Assembly: GCA_949752795.1 (NCBI GenBank) | Contig: CATKHW010000423.1 | Span: 124,001-188,000 of the forward strand | DNA from: Hyperoodon ampullatus | Taxonomy: Eukaryota > Chordata > Mammalia > Artiodactyla > Ziphiidae | DNA length: 64,000 bases | Direction: 5' to 3' | Part shown: positions 26,084-38,856 of the stretch, one piece after another | Layout: each line of letters starts with the position of its first letter | How positions within the stretch are numbered: the first letter of the stretch is position 1 | The notes under the pieces: generated by a model | Seen by the model: the letters and a program-made list of their open reading frames with translations, nothing else | What the model was told of the DNA's origin: nothing | The model's database searches: none | Program-made: the position numbers and the translations under genes

Positions 26084-27813
26084 GTTATAGCTGTAGTAAT
26101 ATTCCCTTCAACCTGGAGAGTTGGGACCCATGGAATGGGTGCCAGGCATTTGTGCTTTAAAGGGTCTGCATTTGCTCACCCAATCTCACCAATCCTCTCA
26201 TTCCCAAGTGTCCAGCCTTATGCCACATCCAGCTGTCGTTGTAGATAGGGTCATTCCGGGTTTCATCAGAGACCCTGAAGGAATTGCAAAGAATTTCCCA
26301 GTTTTTTTGTTTTGTTTTTGAAATTTCTTTTTATAGTGGGTTTGAGCTAATTCTCGCTGCCATGTTTATGCCAGTCTAGACACACTTTATTCCCTTACGG
26401 AGACATATCAATACATAGGTTTTAAGATTCTTACTAGTCAGATATATTCCTCTGCGGGAAATATGGGGTTTTGAGTCCCTTTCACTGAGGAAGGTGTAGG
26501 CCTTGTCTATTCCATAGTTGGTTTTTGGAACGGTACCTGTGCTTATATCAAACTCTGGTTTTATGTATCACCCTCCCTCTCCTTCCCCCTTAAGCAGGCA
26601 TAAGAGTGTTTTCTAAATGTGAGACACTGTTCTCTTTCCTAACTCAGTTAAAGTGTAGCCATGTTTACACGATCTTCATACGTGATATCTTATGATAAGT
26701 TTCTTTTTGTGTGTGACTTATTTCACTTAGAATCATCGTACCTGAAACCACCCATTTTGCTGCTACTGGTCTTATGACATTGATTCCATGGCTGAGGGAT
26801 ACTCCATCGTACATAAGTACCACAAATTTTTGAACCATTTTTATATTTCCTGGGATATTTAAGGTGTACCCAAGTTGAGGTCCTTGTAAGCAGTGCAGCC
26901 CTAAATTTTGGGGTGGCTCTGTCTTATTGATTTTCAGTTTTCCCAAGGTATATTCCCTAGACTGGAAGTGCCCTTGGCTCTGTAGCTCTGTTCTTTACTT
27001 GTTTTAGGGAACACAATGTACTCCTCCAGAGAGGCAGTTGGCAATTTACATCCCGCCCATCAGCATAACAAGGCTCCCTGTTCTCCAGGGCCTGTCTTGC
27101 CTTTCTGGTTGTTACACATTTTGTGGATGTCCCTTTTGACCGGTGGGAATTTATACTTCTTTGTAGTGCAGATTTGCATTGCCCGCTTGCTTGCTTGGCC
27201 AAAAAGGGCGTATGCGTTTTCTCCTGAATAGAAAACGCATACGCCCTTTTTGGCCAAGGGCATCATTGCCGAAGTTGTGCCCCTCTTCCTGTGCTTTAAA
27301 GGCGATTCCAACGTACCTCTTGAAATCTGTTTCCTGCAATTCTGCCTCGCTTTCAAGTCCGCCTCGTTGCCTTCCCTCAACATATTTTTGGATGATAGTT
27401 GTCCTTTATTACTAGGCCAGTTTGTGAATAGCTGTGCCCCTGAGCTCCATTTTTCAACTCGTTTTTGGTGAGCTGACCGCAAGTCCGAAATTTTGGTCCA
27501 GGACCTATACTGGTTCCCGGTGTGGGGCTGAGACTTTGGTTAATTCTTCTTCCTGCCGGGAAGTTAGAGTGATATGTGCCCGTCCAAATGCCTAACAGCT
27601 ACTCTCTCATTGGTTCTCCCTCTTCCCTTTCATCCTCTGCCAAATTGGAAACCTGTGCAAGCCAGGAGGTTAAAGGGTCTGTCTCTCCAAGTTGGGAGAT
27701 TGATAGTAAACCAGACGGAACGTCAAAGCGGAGCACCAGGAGAGGGACTATTCATTGAGTTTTAGAAACCTTTCGTATTGACAATGTGTCAGTTCTCTAG
27801 GTTTCCCGTACAT
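26084..27813. repeat. Satellite monomer 16 (type h)
   Basis: 1,730 bp. Copy of monomer 8 with the identical 9-bp deletion in the palindrome (27194-27258). Confidence 0.88.
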
Positions 27814-29552
27814 GTTATAACTGTAGTAATATTCCCTTCAACCTGGTGAGTTGGGACCCATGGAATGGGTGCCATGCATTATTGCTTTAAAGGGTCTGCA
27901 TTTGCTCACCCAACCTCACCATTCCTCTCAGTCCCAAGTGTCCAGCCTTATGCCACATCCAGCTGTCGTTGTAGATAGGGTCATTCCAGGTTTCATCAGA
28001 GACCCTGAAGGAATTGTAAAGAATTTCCCATTTTTTTAGTTTTGTGTTTGAAATTCCTTTTTATAGTGGGTTTGAGCTGATTCTCGCTGCCATGTTTACG
28101 CCAGTCTAGACACACTTGATTCCCTTACGGAGACATATCAATACATAGGTTTTAAGATTCTTACTAGTCAGATACATTCCCCTGCGGGAAATATGGGGTT
28201 TTGAGTCCCTTTCACTGAGGCAGGTATAGGTCTTGTCTATTCCATAGTTTGTTTACGGAACGGTACCTGTGCTTATATCAAACACTGGTTTTATGCATCA
28301 CCCCACCTCTCCTTCCCCCTTAAGCAGGCATAAAAGTGTTTTCTAAATGTGAGACACTGTTCTCTTTCCTAACTCAGTTCAAGTGTAGCCATGTTTACAG
28401 GATCTTCATAAGTGATATCTTATGATAAGTTTCTTTTTCTGTGTGACATATTTCACTTAGAATCATCGTACCTGAATCCACCCATTTTGCTTCTACTGGT
28501 CTTATGACATTGATTTCATGGCTGAGGGATATTCCATCGTACGTAAGTACCACAATTTTTTGAACCATTTTTATATTTACTGGGATATTTAAGGTGTACC
28601 CAAGTTGAGGTCCTTGTAAGCAGTGCAGCCCTAAATTTTGGGGTGGCTCTGTCTTATTGATTTTCAGTTTTCCCAAGGTATATTCCCTAGACTGGAAGTG
28701 CCCTTGGCTCTGTAGCTCTGTTCTTTACTTGTTTTAGGGAACAGAATGTACTCCTCCAGAGAGGCAGTTGGCAATTTACATCCCGTCCATCAGCATAACA
28801 AGGCTCCCTGTTCTCCAGGGCCCGTCTTGCCTTTCTGGTTTTTACACATTTTGTGGATGTCCCTTTTGAACGGTGGGAAATGATACTTCTTTGTAGTGCA
28901 GACTTGCATTGCCCACTTGCTTGCTTGGCCAAAAAGGGCGTATGCGTTTTCTCCTGAATATATTCAGGAGAAAACGCATTCGCCCTTTTTGGAAAAGTGC
29001 ATCATTGTCGAAGTTGTGCCCCTCTTCCTGTGCTTTAAAGGCGATTCCAATGTACCTCTTGAAATCTGTTTCCTGCTATTCTGCCTCGCTTTCAAGTCCG
29101 CCTCGTTGCCTTCCCTCAACAGATTTTTGGACGATAGTTGTCCTTTATTACTCGGCCAGTTTGTGAATTGCTGTGCCCCTGAGCTCCATTTTTCAACTCG
29201 TTTCTGATGAGCTGACTGCAAGTCCAAAATTTTGGTTCAGGACCTATACTGGTTCCCGGTGGGTGGCTGAGACTTTGGTTAATTCTTCTTCCTGCCGGGA
29301 AGTTAGAGTGATATGTGCCCATCCAAATGCCTAACAGCTACTCTCTCATTGGTTCTCCCTCTTCCCTTTTATCCTCTGCCAAATTGGAAACCTGTGCGAA
29401 CCAGGAGGTTAAAGGGGCTGTCTCTCCAAGTTGGGTGATTGATAGTAAACCAGATGGAAAGTAAAACCGGAGCACCAGTGGAGGGCCTATTCGTTGAATT
29501 TTAGAAACCTTTCGTATTCACAGTGTGTCCGTTCTCTAGGTTTCCCGTACAT
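27814..29552. repeat. Satellite monomer 17 (type a)
   Basis: 1,739 bp. Third copy of type a, with the same T-run variant and altered right arm (inverted repeat 28924-28997). Confidence 0.88.
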
Positions 29553-31290
29553 GTTATAACTGTAGTAATATTCCCTTCAACCTGGAGAGTTGGGACCCAT
29601 GGAATGGGTGCCATGCATTATTGCTTTAAATGGTCTGCATTTGCTCACCCAATCTCACCAATCCTCTCATTCCCAAGTGTCCAGCCTTATGCCACATCCA
29701 GCTGTCATTGTAGATAGTGTCATTCCGGGTTTCATCAGAGACCCTGAAGGAATTGTAAAGAATTTCCCAGTTTTTTTGTTTTGTTTTTGAAATTCCTTTT
29801 TATAGTGGGTTTGAGCTGATTCTCGCTGCCATGTTTATGCCAGTCTAGACACACTTGATTCCCTTACGGAGACATATCAATACATAGGTTTTAAGATTCT
29901 TACTAGTCAGATATATTCCTCTGCGGGATATATGGGGTTTTGAGTCCCTTTCACTGAGGAAGGTGTAGGCCTTGTCTATTCCATAGTTGGTTTTTGGAAC
30001 GGTACCTGTGCTTATATCAAACTCTGGTTTTATGCATCACCCTACCTCTCCTTCCCCCTTAAGCAGGCATAAGAGTGTTTTCTAAATGTGAGACACTGTT
30101 CTCTTTCCTAACTCAGTTCAAGTGTAGCCATGTTTACAGGATCTTCATACGTGATATCTTATGATAAGTTTCTTTTTCTCTGTGACTTATTTCACTTAGA
30201 ATCATCGTACCTGAAACCACCCATTTTGCTGCTACTGGTCTTATGACATTGATTCTATGGCTGAGGGATACACCATCGTACATAAGTACCACAAATTTTT
30301 GAACCATTTTTATATTTCCTGGGATATTTAAGGTGTACCCAAGTTGAGGTCCTTGTAAGCAGTGCAGCCCTAAATTTTGGGGTGGCTCTGTCTTACTGAT
30401 TTTCAGTTTTCCCAAGGTATAGTCCCTAGACTGGAAGTGCCCTTGGCTCTGTAGCTCTGTTGTTTACTTGTTTTAGGGAACACAATGTACTCCTTCAGAG
30501 AGGCAGTTGGCAATTTACATCATGCCCATCAGCATAACAAGGCTCCCTGTTCTCCAGGGCCTGTCTTGCCTTTCTGGTTTTTACACATTTTGTGGATGTC
30601 CCTTTTGACCGGTGGGAAGTGATACTTCTTTGTAGTGCAGATTTGCATTGCCCGCTTGCTTGCTTGGCCAAAAAGGGCGTATGCGTTTTCTCCTCAATAT
30701 ATTCAGGAGAAAACGCATACGCAATTTTTGGCCAAGTGCATCATTGTCGAAGTTGTGCCCCTCTTCCTGTGCTTTAAAGGTGATTCCAACGTACCTCTTG
30801 AAATCTGTTTCCTGCTATTCTGCCTCGCTTTCAAGTCCGCCTCGTTGCCTTCCCTCAACAGATTTTTGGACGATAGTTGTCCTTTATTACTCGGCCAGTT
30901 TGTGAATTGCTGTGCCCCTGAGCTCCATTTTTCAACTCGTTTTCGGTGAGCTGACCGCAAGTCCAAAATTTTGGTTCAGGACCTATACTGGTTCCCGGTG
31001 GGTGGCTGAGACTTTGGTTAATTATTCTTCCTGCCGGGAAATTACAGTGATATGTGCCCGTCCAAATGCCTAACAGCTACTCTCTCATTGGTTCTCCCAC
31101 TTCCCTTTCATCCTCTGCCAAATTGGCAACCTTGCGAACCAGGAGGTTAAAGGGGCTGTCTCTCCAAGTTGGGAGGTTGATAGTAAAGCAGACGGAAAGT
31201 CAAACCGGAGCACCAGGAGAGGGACTATTCGTTGAGTTTTAGAAACCTTTCATATTCACAGTGTGTCCGTTCTCTAGGTTTCCCGTACAT
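29553..31290. repeat. Satellite monomer 18 (type b)
   Basis: 1,738 bp. Copy of monomer 2; inverted repeat at 30663-30736 with the same three mismatches. Unlike monomer 10 it keeps a type b tail. Confidence 0.88.
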
Positions 31291-33028
31291 GTTATAGCTG
31301 TAGTAATATTCCCTTCAACCTGGAGAGTTGGGACCCATGGAATGGGTGCCAGACATTTGTGCTTTAAAGGGTCTGCATTTGCTCACCCAATCTCACCAAT
31401 CGTCTCAGTCCTAAGTGTCCCTCCTTATGCCACGTCCAGCTGTCGTTTTAGATACGGTCATTCCAGGTTGCATCAGAGACCCTGAAGGAATTGTAAAGAA
31501 TTTCCCAGTTTTTTTGTTTTGTTTTTGAAATTCCTTTTTATAGTGGGTTTGAGCTGATTCTCGCTGCCATGTTTATGCCAGTCTAGACACACTTGATTCC
31601 CTTATGGAGACATATCAATACATAGGTTTTAAGATTCTTACTAGTCAGATATATTCCTCTGCTGGAAATATGGGGTTTTGAGTCCCTTTCACTGAGGAAG
31701 GTGTAGATCTTGTCTATTCCATAGATGGTGTTTGGAACGGTACCTCTGCTTATATCAAACTCTGGTTTTATGCATCACCCCACCTCTCCTTCCCCCTTAA
31801 GCAGGCATAAGTGTGTTTTCTAAATGTTAGACTCTGTACTCTTTCCTAACTCAGTTTAAGTGTCGCCATCTTTACAGGATCTTCATAAGTGATATCTCAT
31901 GATAAGTTTCTTTTTCTGTGTGACTTATTTCACTTAGAATCATCGTACCTGAATCCACTCATTTTGCTGCTATTGGTCTTATGACATTGATTTCATGGCT
32001 GAGGGATATTCCATCGTACGTAAGTACCACAATTTTTTGAACCATTTTTATGTTTCCTGGGATATTTAAGGTGTACCCAAGTTGAGGTTATTGTGAGCAG
32101 TGCAGCCGTAAATTTTGGGGTGGCTCTGTTTTATTGATTTTCAGTTTTCCCAAGGTATATTCCCTAGAGTGCAAGTGCCCTTGGCTCTGTCTCTCTGTTG
32201 TTTACTTGTTTTAGGGAACACAATGCGCTCCTCCATAGAGGCAGTTGGCAATTTACATCCCGCCCATCAGCATAAAAAGGCTCCCTCTTCTCCAGGGCCT
32301 GTCTTGCTTTTCTGGTTTTTACACATTTTGCGGATGTCCCTTTTGACCGGTGGGAAGTGATACTTCTTTGTAGTGCAGATTTGCATTGCCCGCTTGCTTG
32401 CTTGGCCAAAAAGGGCGTATGCGTTTTCTCCTGAATATATTCAGGAGAAAACACATACGCCCTTTTTGGCCAAGTGTATCATTGTAGAAGTTGTGCCACT
32501 CTTCCTGTGCTTTAAAGGCGATTCCAACGTACCTCTTGAAATCTGTTTCCTGCTATTCTGCCTCGCTTTCAAGTCCGCTCATTACCTTCCCTCAACAGAT
32601 TTTTGGACCATAGTTGTCCTTTCTTACTCTGCCAGTTTGTGAATTGCTGTGCCACTGAGCTCCATTTTTCTACTCGTTTTTAGTGAGCTGACCGCAAGTC
32701 CAAAATTTTGGTTCAGGACCTATACTGGTTCCCGGTAGGTGGCTGAGACTTTGGTTAATTCTCCTTCCTGCCGGGAAATTAGAGTGACATGTGCCCGTCC
32801 AAATGCCTAACAGCTACTCTCTCATTGGTTCTCCCTCCTCCCTTTCATCCTCTGTCAAATTGGCAATGTGTGCGAACCAGGAGGTTAAAGGGGCTGTCTC
32901 TCCAAGTTGGGAGATTGATAGTAAAGCAGTTGGAAAGTCACACCTGAGCACCAGGAGAGGGACTATTAGTTGAGTTTTAGAAACCGTTCGTATTCACAGT
33001 GTGTCCATTCTCTAGGTTTCCCGTACAT
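31291..33028. repeat. Satellite monomer 19 (type c)
   Basis: 1,738 bp. Copy of monomer 3; inverted repeat at 32401-32474 with the single ACACATACG mismatch. Confidence 0.88.
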
Positions 33029-34767
33029 GTTATAGCTGTAGTAATATTCCCTTCAACCTGGAGAGTTGGGACCCAAGGAGTGGGTGCCATGCATTATTGC
33101 TTAAAAGGGTCTGCAATTGCTCACCCAATCTCACCAATCCTCTCAGTCCCAAGTGTCCAGCCTTATGCCACATCCAGCTGTCGTTGTAGATAGGGTCATT
33201 CCAGGTTTCATCAGAGACCCTGAAGGAATTGTAAAGAATTTCCCTGTTTTGTTGTTTTGTTTGTGAAATTCCTTTTGATAGTGGGTTTCAGCTGATTCTC
33301 GCTGCCATGTTTATGCCAGTCTAGACACACTTGATTCCCTTACAGAGTCATATCAATACATAGGTTTTAAGATTCTTTCTAGTCAGATATATTCCTCTGC
33401 GGGAAATATGGGGTTTTGAGTCCCTTTCACTGAGGAAGGTGTAGGTCTTGTATATTCCATACTTGGTTTTTGGAACGGTACCTGTGCTTATATCAAACTC
33501 TGGTTTTATGCATCACCCCACCTCTCCTTCCCCCTTAAGCAGGCATAAGAGTGTTTTCCAAATGTGAGACTCTGTTCTCTTTCCTAGCTCAGTTCAAGTG
33601 TATCCATGTTTACAGGATCTTCATAAGTGATATCTTATGATAAGTTTCTTTTTCTGTGTGACTTATTTCACTTAGAATCATCGAACCTGAATCCACTCAT
33701 TTTGCTGCTACTGGTCTTATGACATTGATTTCATGGCTGAGGGATATTCCATCGTACGTAAGTACCACAATTTTTTGAACCATTTTTATATTTCCTGGGA
33801 TATTTAAGGTGTACCCATGTTGAGGTTCTTGTAAGCAGTGCAGCCCTAAATGTTGGGGTGGCTCTGTCTTATTGATTTTCAGTTTTCCCAAGGTATATTC
33901 CCTAGACTGGAAGTGCCCTTGGCTCTGTAGCTCTGTTGTTTACTTGTTTTAGGGAACACAATTCACTCCACCAGAGAGGCAGTTGGCAATTTACATCCTG
34001 CCCATCAGCATAACAATTCTCCCTGTTCTCCAGGGCCTGTCTTGCCTTTCTGGTTTTTACACATTTTGCGGATGTCCCTTTTGACCGGTGGGAAGTGATA
34101 CTTCTTTGTAGTGCAGATTTGCATTGCCTGCTTGCTTGCTTGGCCAAAACGGGCATATGCGTTTTCTCCTGAATATATTCAGGAGAAAATGCAAACGCCC
34201 TTTTTGGCCAAGTGCATCATTGTCGAAGTTGTGCCCCACTTCTGGTGCTTTAAAGGCGATTCCAACATACCTCTTGAAATCTGTTTCCTGCTATTCTGCC
34301 TCGCTTTCAACTCTGCCTCGATGCCTTCCCTCAACAGATTTTTGGATGATAGTTGTCCTTTATTTCTCTTCCAGTTTGTGAATTGCTGTGCCCTGAGCCC
34401 CATTTTTCAACTCATTTTTTGTGAGCTGACCGCAAGTCCAAAATTTTGGTTCAAGACCTCTACTTGTTCCCCGTGGGTGGCTGAGACTTTGGTTAATTCT
34501 TCTTCCTCCCGTGAAATTAGAGTGACATGTGCCCGTCTAAAAGCCTAACAGCTACTCTGTCATTGGTTCTCCCCCTTTCCTTTCATCCTCTGCCAAATTG
34601 GCAACGTGTGTGTACCAGGAGGTTAAAAGGGGCTGTCTCTCCAAGTTGGGAGATTGATAGTAAAGCAGTTGGAAAGTCAAACTGGAACACCAGGAGAGGG
34701 ACTATTCGTTGAGTTTTAGAAACCTTTTGTATTCACAGTGTGTCCATTCTCTAGGTTTCCTGTACAT
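33029..34767. repeat. Satellite monomer 20 (type d)
   Basis: 1,739 bp. Copy of monomer 4 with the GGACCCAAGGAGTGGG start; inverted repeat at 34139-34212. Confidence 0.88.
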
Positions 34768-36508
34768 GTTATAGCTGTATTAATATTCCCTTCAACCCGC
34801 AGAGTTGGGACCCATGGAATGGGTGCATTGCATTATTGGTTTACAAGGTCTGCATTTGCTCACCCAATCTCACCAATCCTCTCAGTCCCAAGTGTCCAGC
34901 CTTATGCCACATCCAGCGGTCATTGTAGATAGGGTCATTCCAGGTTTCATCAGAGACCCTGAAGGAATTGTAAAGCATTTCCCTGTTTTCTTTGTTTTGT
35001 TTTTGAAATTCCTTTTGATAGTGGGTTTGAGCTGATTCTCGCTGCCATGTTTATGCCAGTCTAGAAACACTTGATTCCCTTACGAAGACATATCAATACA
35101 TAGGTTTTAAGATTCTTACTAGTCAGATAATTTTCCTCTGCTGGAAATATGGGGTTTTGAGTCCCTTTCAGTGAGGAACTTGTAGGTCTTCTGTATTCCA
35201 TAGTTGGTTTTTGGAACAGTACCTATGCTTATATAAAACTCTGGTTTTATGCATCACCCCACCTCTCCTTCCAACTCTAGCAGGCATAAGTGTGTTTTCT
35301 AAATGTGAGACTCTGTTCTCTTTCCTAACTCAGTTCAAGTGTAGCCATGTTACAGGATCATCATAAGTGATATCTTATGATAAATTTCTTTTTCTGTGTG
35401 TCTTATTTCACTTAGAATCATCATAACAGAATCCACTCATTTTGTTGCTACTGGTCTTATGACATTGATTACATGGCTGAGGGATATTCCATCGTACATA
35501 AGTACCACAAATTTTTGAGCCATTTTTATATTTCCTGGGATATTTAAGGTGTACCCAAGTTGAGGTTCTTGTAAGCAGTGCAGCCCTAAATTTTGGGGTG
35601 GCTGTGTCTTATTGATTTTCAGTTTTCCCAAGGTATATTCCCTAGACTGGAAGTGCCCTTGGCTCTGTAGATCTGTTGTGTACTTGTTTTAGGGAACCCA
35701 ATTCACTCCTCCAGAGAGGGATTTGGCAATTTACATCCTGCCCATCAGCATAACAAGGCTCCCTGTTCTCCAGGGCCTGTCTTGCCTTTCTGGTTTTTAC
35801 ACATTTTGTGGATGTCCCTTTTTTACTGGTAGGAAGTGATACTTCTTTGTATTGCAGTTTTGCATTGTCTGCTTGCTTGCTTGGCCAAAACGGGCATATG
35901 CGTTCTCTCCTAAATAAATTCAGGAGAAAATGCATACGCCCTTTTTGGCCAAGTGCATCATTGTCGAAGTTGTGCCCCTTTTCCTGTGCTTTAAAGGTGA
36001 TTCCAACGTACCTCTTGAAATCTGTTTCCTGCTATTCTGCCTAGCTTTTAAGTCTACCTCGCTGCCTTCCCTCAACAGGTTTTTGGATGATAGTTGTCCT
36101 TTATTACTCTGCCAGTTTGTGAATTGTTGTGCCCCTGAGCCTCATTTTGCATCTCGTTTTTTGTGAGCTGAACGCAAGACCAATATTTTGGTTCAGGAAC
36201 TATATGGGTTCCCGGTGGGTGGCTGAGACTTTGGTTAATTCTTCTTCCTGCCGGGAAATTAGAGTGACATGTGCCAGTCCAAATGCCAAACAGCTACTCT
36301 CTCATTGGTTCTCCCTCTTCCCTTTCATCCTCTGCCAAATTGGCAACGTGTGCCAACAAGGAGGTTAAATGTGCTGTCTCTCTAAGTTGGGAGATTGATA
36401 GTAAAGCAGTTGGAGTGTCAAACCTGAGCACCAGGAGACGGACTATTAGTTGAGTTTTAGAAACCTTTCTTATTCACAGTGTGTCCATTCTCTAGGTTTC
36501 TGGTACAT
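34768..36508. repeat. Satellite monomer 21 (type e)
   Basis: 1,741 bp. Copy of monomers 5 and 11; degraded inverted repeat at 35880-35953. Confidence 0.88.
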
Positions 36509-38247
36509 GTTATAGTTGTAGTAATATCCCCTTCAACTTGGAGAGTTGGGACACATGTAATGTGTGCCATGCATTATTGCTTTGAAGGGTCTGCATTTGC
36601 TCACCCAATCTCACCAATCCTCTCAGTGCCACGTGTCCAGCCTTATGTAACATCCAGCTGTCATTGTAGATAGGGTCATTCCAGGTTTAATCAGAGACCC
36701 TGAAGGAATTGGAAAGAATTTCCCTGTTTTTTTGTTTTGTTTTTGAAATTCCTTTGTATAGTGGGTTTGAGCTGATTCTCACTGCCATGTTTATGCCATT
36801 CTAGACACTTTTGATTCCCTTACAGAGATATATTAATACATAGGTTTTAAGATTCTTACTAGTCAGATATATTCCTCTGCTGGAAATATGGTGTTTTGAG
36901 TCCCTTTCGCCAAGGAAGGTGTAGGTCTTGTCTATTCCATAGTTGGTGTTTGGAACGGTACCTGTGCTTATATCAAACTCTGGTTTTATCCATCACCCCA
37001 CCTCTCCTTCCCCCTTAAGCAGGCATAAGAGTGTTTTCTAAATGTGAGACTCTGTTCTCTTTCCTAACTCAGTTCAAGTGTCGCCATGTTTACAGGATCT
37101 TCATAAGTGATATCTCATGATAAATTTCTTTTTCTGTGTGACTTATTTCATTTAGAATCATCGTACCTGAATCCACTCATTTTGCTGCTATTGGTCTTAT
37201 GACATTGATTTCATGGCTGAGGGATAGTCCATCGTACGTAAGTACCACAATTTTTTGAACCATTTTTATATTTCCTGGGATATTTAAGGTGTACCCAAGT
37301 TGAGGTTATTGTGAGCAGTGCAGCCGTAAATTTTGGGGTGGCTCTGTCTTATTGATTTTCAGTTTTCCCAAGGTATATTCCCTAGACTGGAAGTGCCCTT
37401 GGCTCTGTAGCTCTGTTGTTTACTTGTTTTAGGGAACACAATGCACTCTTCCATAGAGGCAGTTGGCAATTTACATCCCGCCCATCAGCATAAAAAGGCT
37501 CCCTCTTCTCCAGGGCCTGTCTTGCCTTTCTGGTTTTTACACATTTTGCGGATGTCCCTTTTGACCGGTGGGAAGTGATACTTCTTTGTACTGCAGATTT
37601 GCATTGCCCGCTTGCTTGCTTGGCCAAAAAGGGCGTATGCGTTTTCTCCTGAATATATTCAGGAGAAAACGCATACGCCCTTTTTGGCCAAGTGCATCAT
37701 TGTCGATGTTGTGCCACTCTTCCTGTGCTTTAAAGGCGATTCCAACGTACCTCTTGAAATCTGTTTCCTGCTATTCTGCCTCGCTTTCAAGTCCGCCTCA
37801 ATGCCTTCCCTCAACAGATTTTTGGACGATAGTTGTCCTTTATTACTCGGCCAGTTTGTGAATTGCTGTGCCCCTGAGCTCCATTTTTCTACTCGTTTTT
37901 AGTGAGCTGACCGCAAGTCCAAAATTTTGGTTCAGGACCTATACTGATTCCCTGTCGGTGGCTGAGACTTTGGTTAATTCTTCTTCCTGCCGGGAAGTTA
38001 GAGTGATAAGTGCCCGTCCAAATGCCTAACAGCTACTCTCTCATTAATTCTCCCTCTTCCCTTATATCCTCTGCACAATGTGCCAACTGTGCGACCCAGG
38101 AGGTTATAGGGGCTGACTCTCCAAGTTGGGAGATTGATAGTAAAGCAGTAGGAATATCAAGTTTCAGCACAAGGAGAGAAAAAATTAGTATAGTTTTAGA
38201 AACCTTTCTCCATCAGAGGGTGTCCATTCTCTAGGTTTCCCATACAT
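36509..38247. repeat. Satellite monomer 22 (type f start, edge-type end)
   Basis: 1,739 bp. The first kilobase is type f, but the centre carries a perfect 74-bp palindrome (37619-37692) instead of the 76-bp type f form. After about 37,940 it is visibly diverged (CTATACTGATTCCCTGTCGG, later AAGGAGAGAAAAAATTAG), resembling the edge monomers downstream. Confidence 0.85.
37619..37692. repeat. Perfect 74-bp palindrome in monomer 22
   Basis: Third exact copy, here in a monomer whose first half is type f. Monomers 6 and 12, the other type f copies, carry an imperfect 76-bp form, so this segment probably came from a different monomer type by exchange or conversion. Confidence 0.95.
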
Positions 38248-38856
38248 GTTATAACTGTAGTGATATTCCCTTCTACCTGGAGAGTTGGGAACCATAGAAT
38301 GATGGGCAGGAATTATTGCTTTAAAGGGTCTGCCTTTTCTCACCCAATCTCACCAATCCTCTCAGTCCCAAGTGACCAGCCTTATGCCACATCCAGCTGT
38401 CGTTGTAGACAGGGTCATTCCAAGTTTCATCAGAACCCCTGAAGGTATTGTGTAAGAATTAAACTGTTTTTTGTTTTGTTTTGAAATTCATTTTTATAGT
38501 GGGTTTGAGCTGCTTCTCACTGCCATGTTTATGTCATGCTAGACACACTTGGTTCCTTTACGGAGACATATCAATACATAGGTTTTAAGATTCTTACTAG
38601 TCAGATATATTTCTCTGCCGGGAATTAGGGTGTTGAGTCCCGTTCACTGAGGAAGGAGTAGGGCTTGTCTCTTCTGTATTTGGATTATGGAATGTTACCT
38701 GTGCAAATATCAAACTCTGGTTTTGTGTGTCTCCCCACCTCTCCTTTCCCCTTAAGCAAGCATAAGTGTGTTTTCTATATCTGAGACACTGTTCTCTTTC
38801 CTAATTCAGTTCATATGTAGCCATGTTTACATTCCCTTCATAAGTGATATCTTATG
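38248..38856. repeat. Edge monomer 23, left part, cut by minisatellite
   Basis: Starts at GTTATAACTGTAGTGATATT and follows the monomer for about 609 bp with many substitutions (CTTCTACCTGGAG, GATGGGCAGGAATTATTGC). It stops at GTGATATCTTATG, where core monomers continue with ATAAGTTTC. It shares marks such as GTAGTGATATTCCCTTCTACC with the monomer starting at 46,504, so both sides of the minisatellite belong to the diverged array edge. Confidence 0.85.

Larger units (their letters stand above)
13906..27813. repeat. Satellite higher-order block B (rearranged 8 monomers)
   Basis: Again eight monomers, 13,908 bp, but the order is a, b/d hybrid, e, f, g', g'', g, h. Types c and most of d are missing and type g is present three times. 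The net length is unchanged because a two-monomer loss and a two-monomer gain cancel. Monomers 9, 11, 12 and 16 match monomers 1, 5, 6 and 8 with only scattered single-base differences by eye, so duplication of the block is recent relative to divergence between monomer types. Confidence 0.88.
27814..38247. repeat. Satellite higher-order block C (6 monomers, array edge)
   Basis: Six monomers in the order a b c d e f. They match monomers 1-6 of block A closely, including types c and d that block B lacks. The last monomer leaves the type f pattern in its second half (from about 37,580) and becomes clearly diverged after about 37,940, marking the edge of the homogenised array. Types g and h are absent. 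Confidence 0.88.

Noticed and set aside
1..38247. CENP-B box or telomere-type TTAGGG repeats in the satellite
   Set aside because: Scanning one consensus monomer on both strands by eye I found neither the TTCG-A-CGGG pattern of a functional box nor a TTAGGG run. A full motif scan would settle it.
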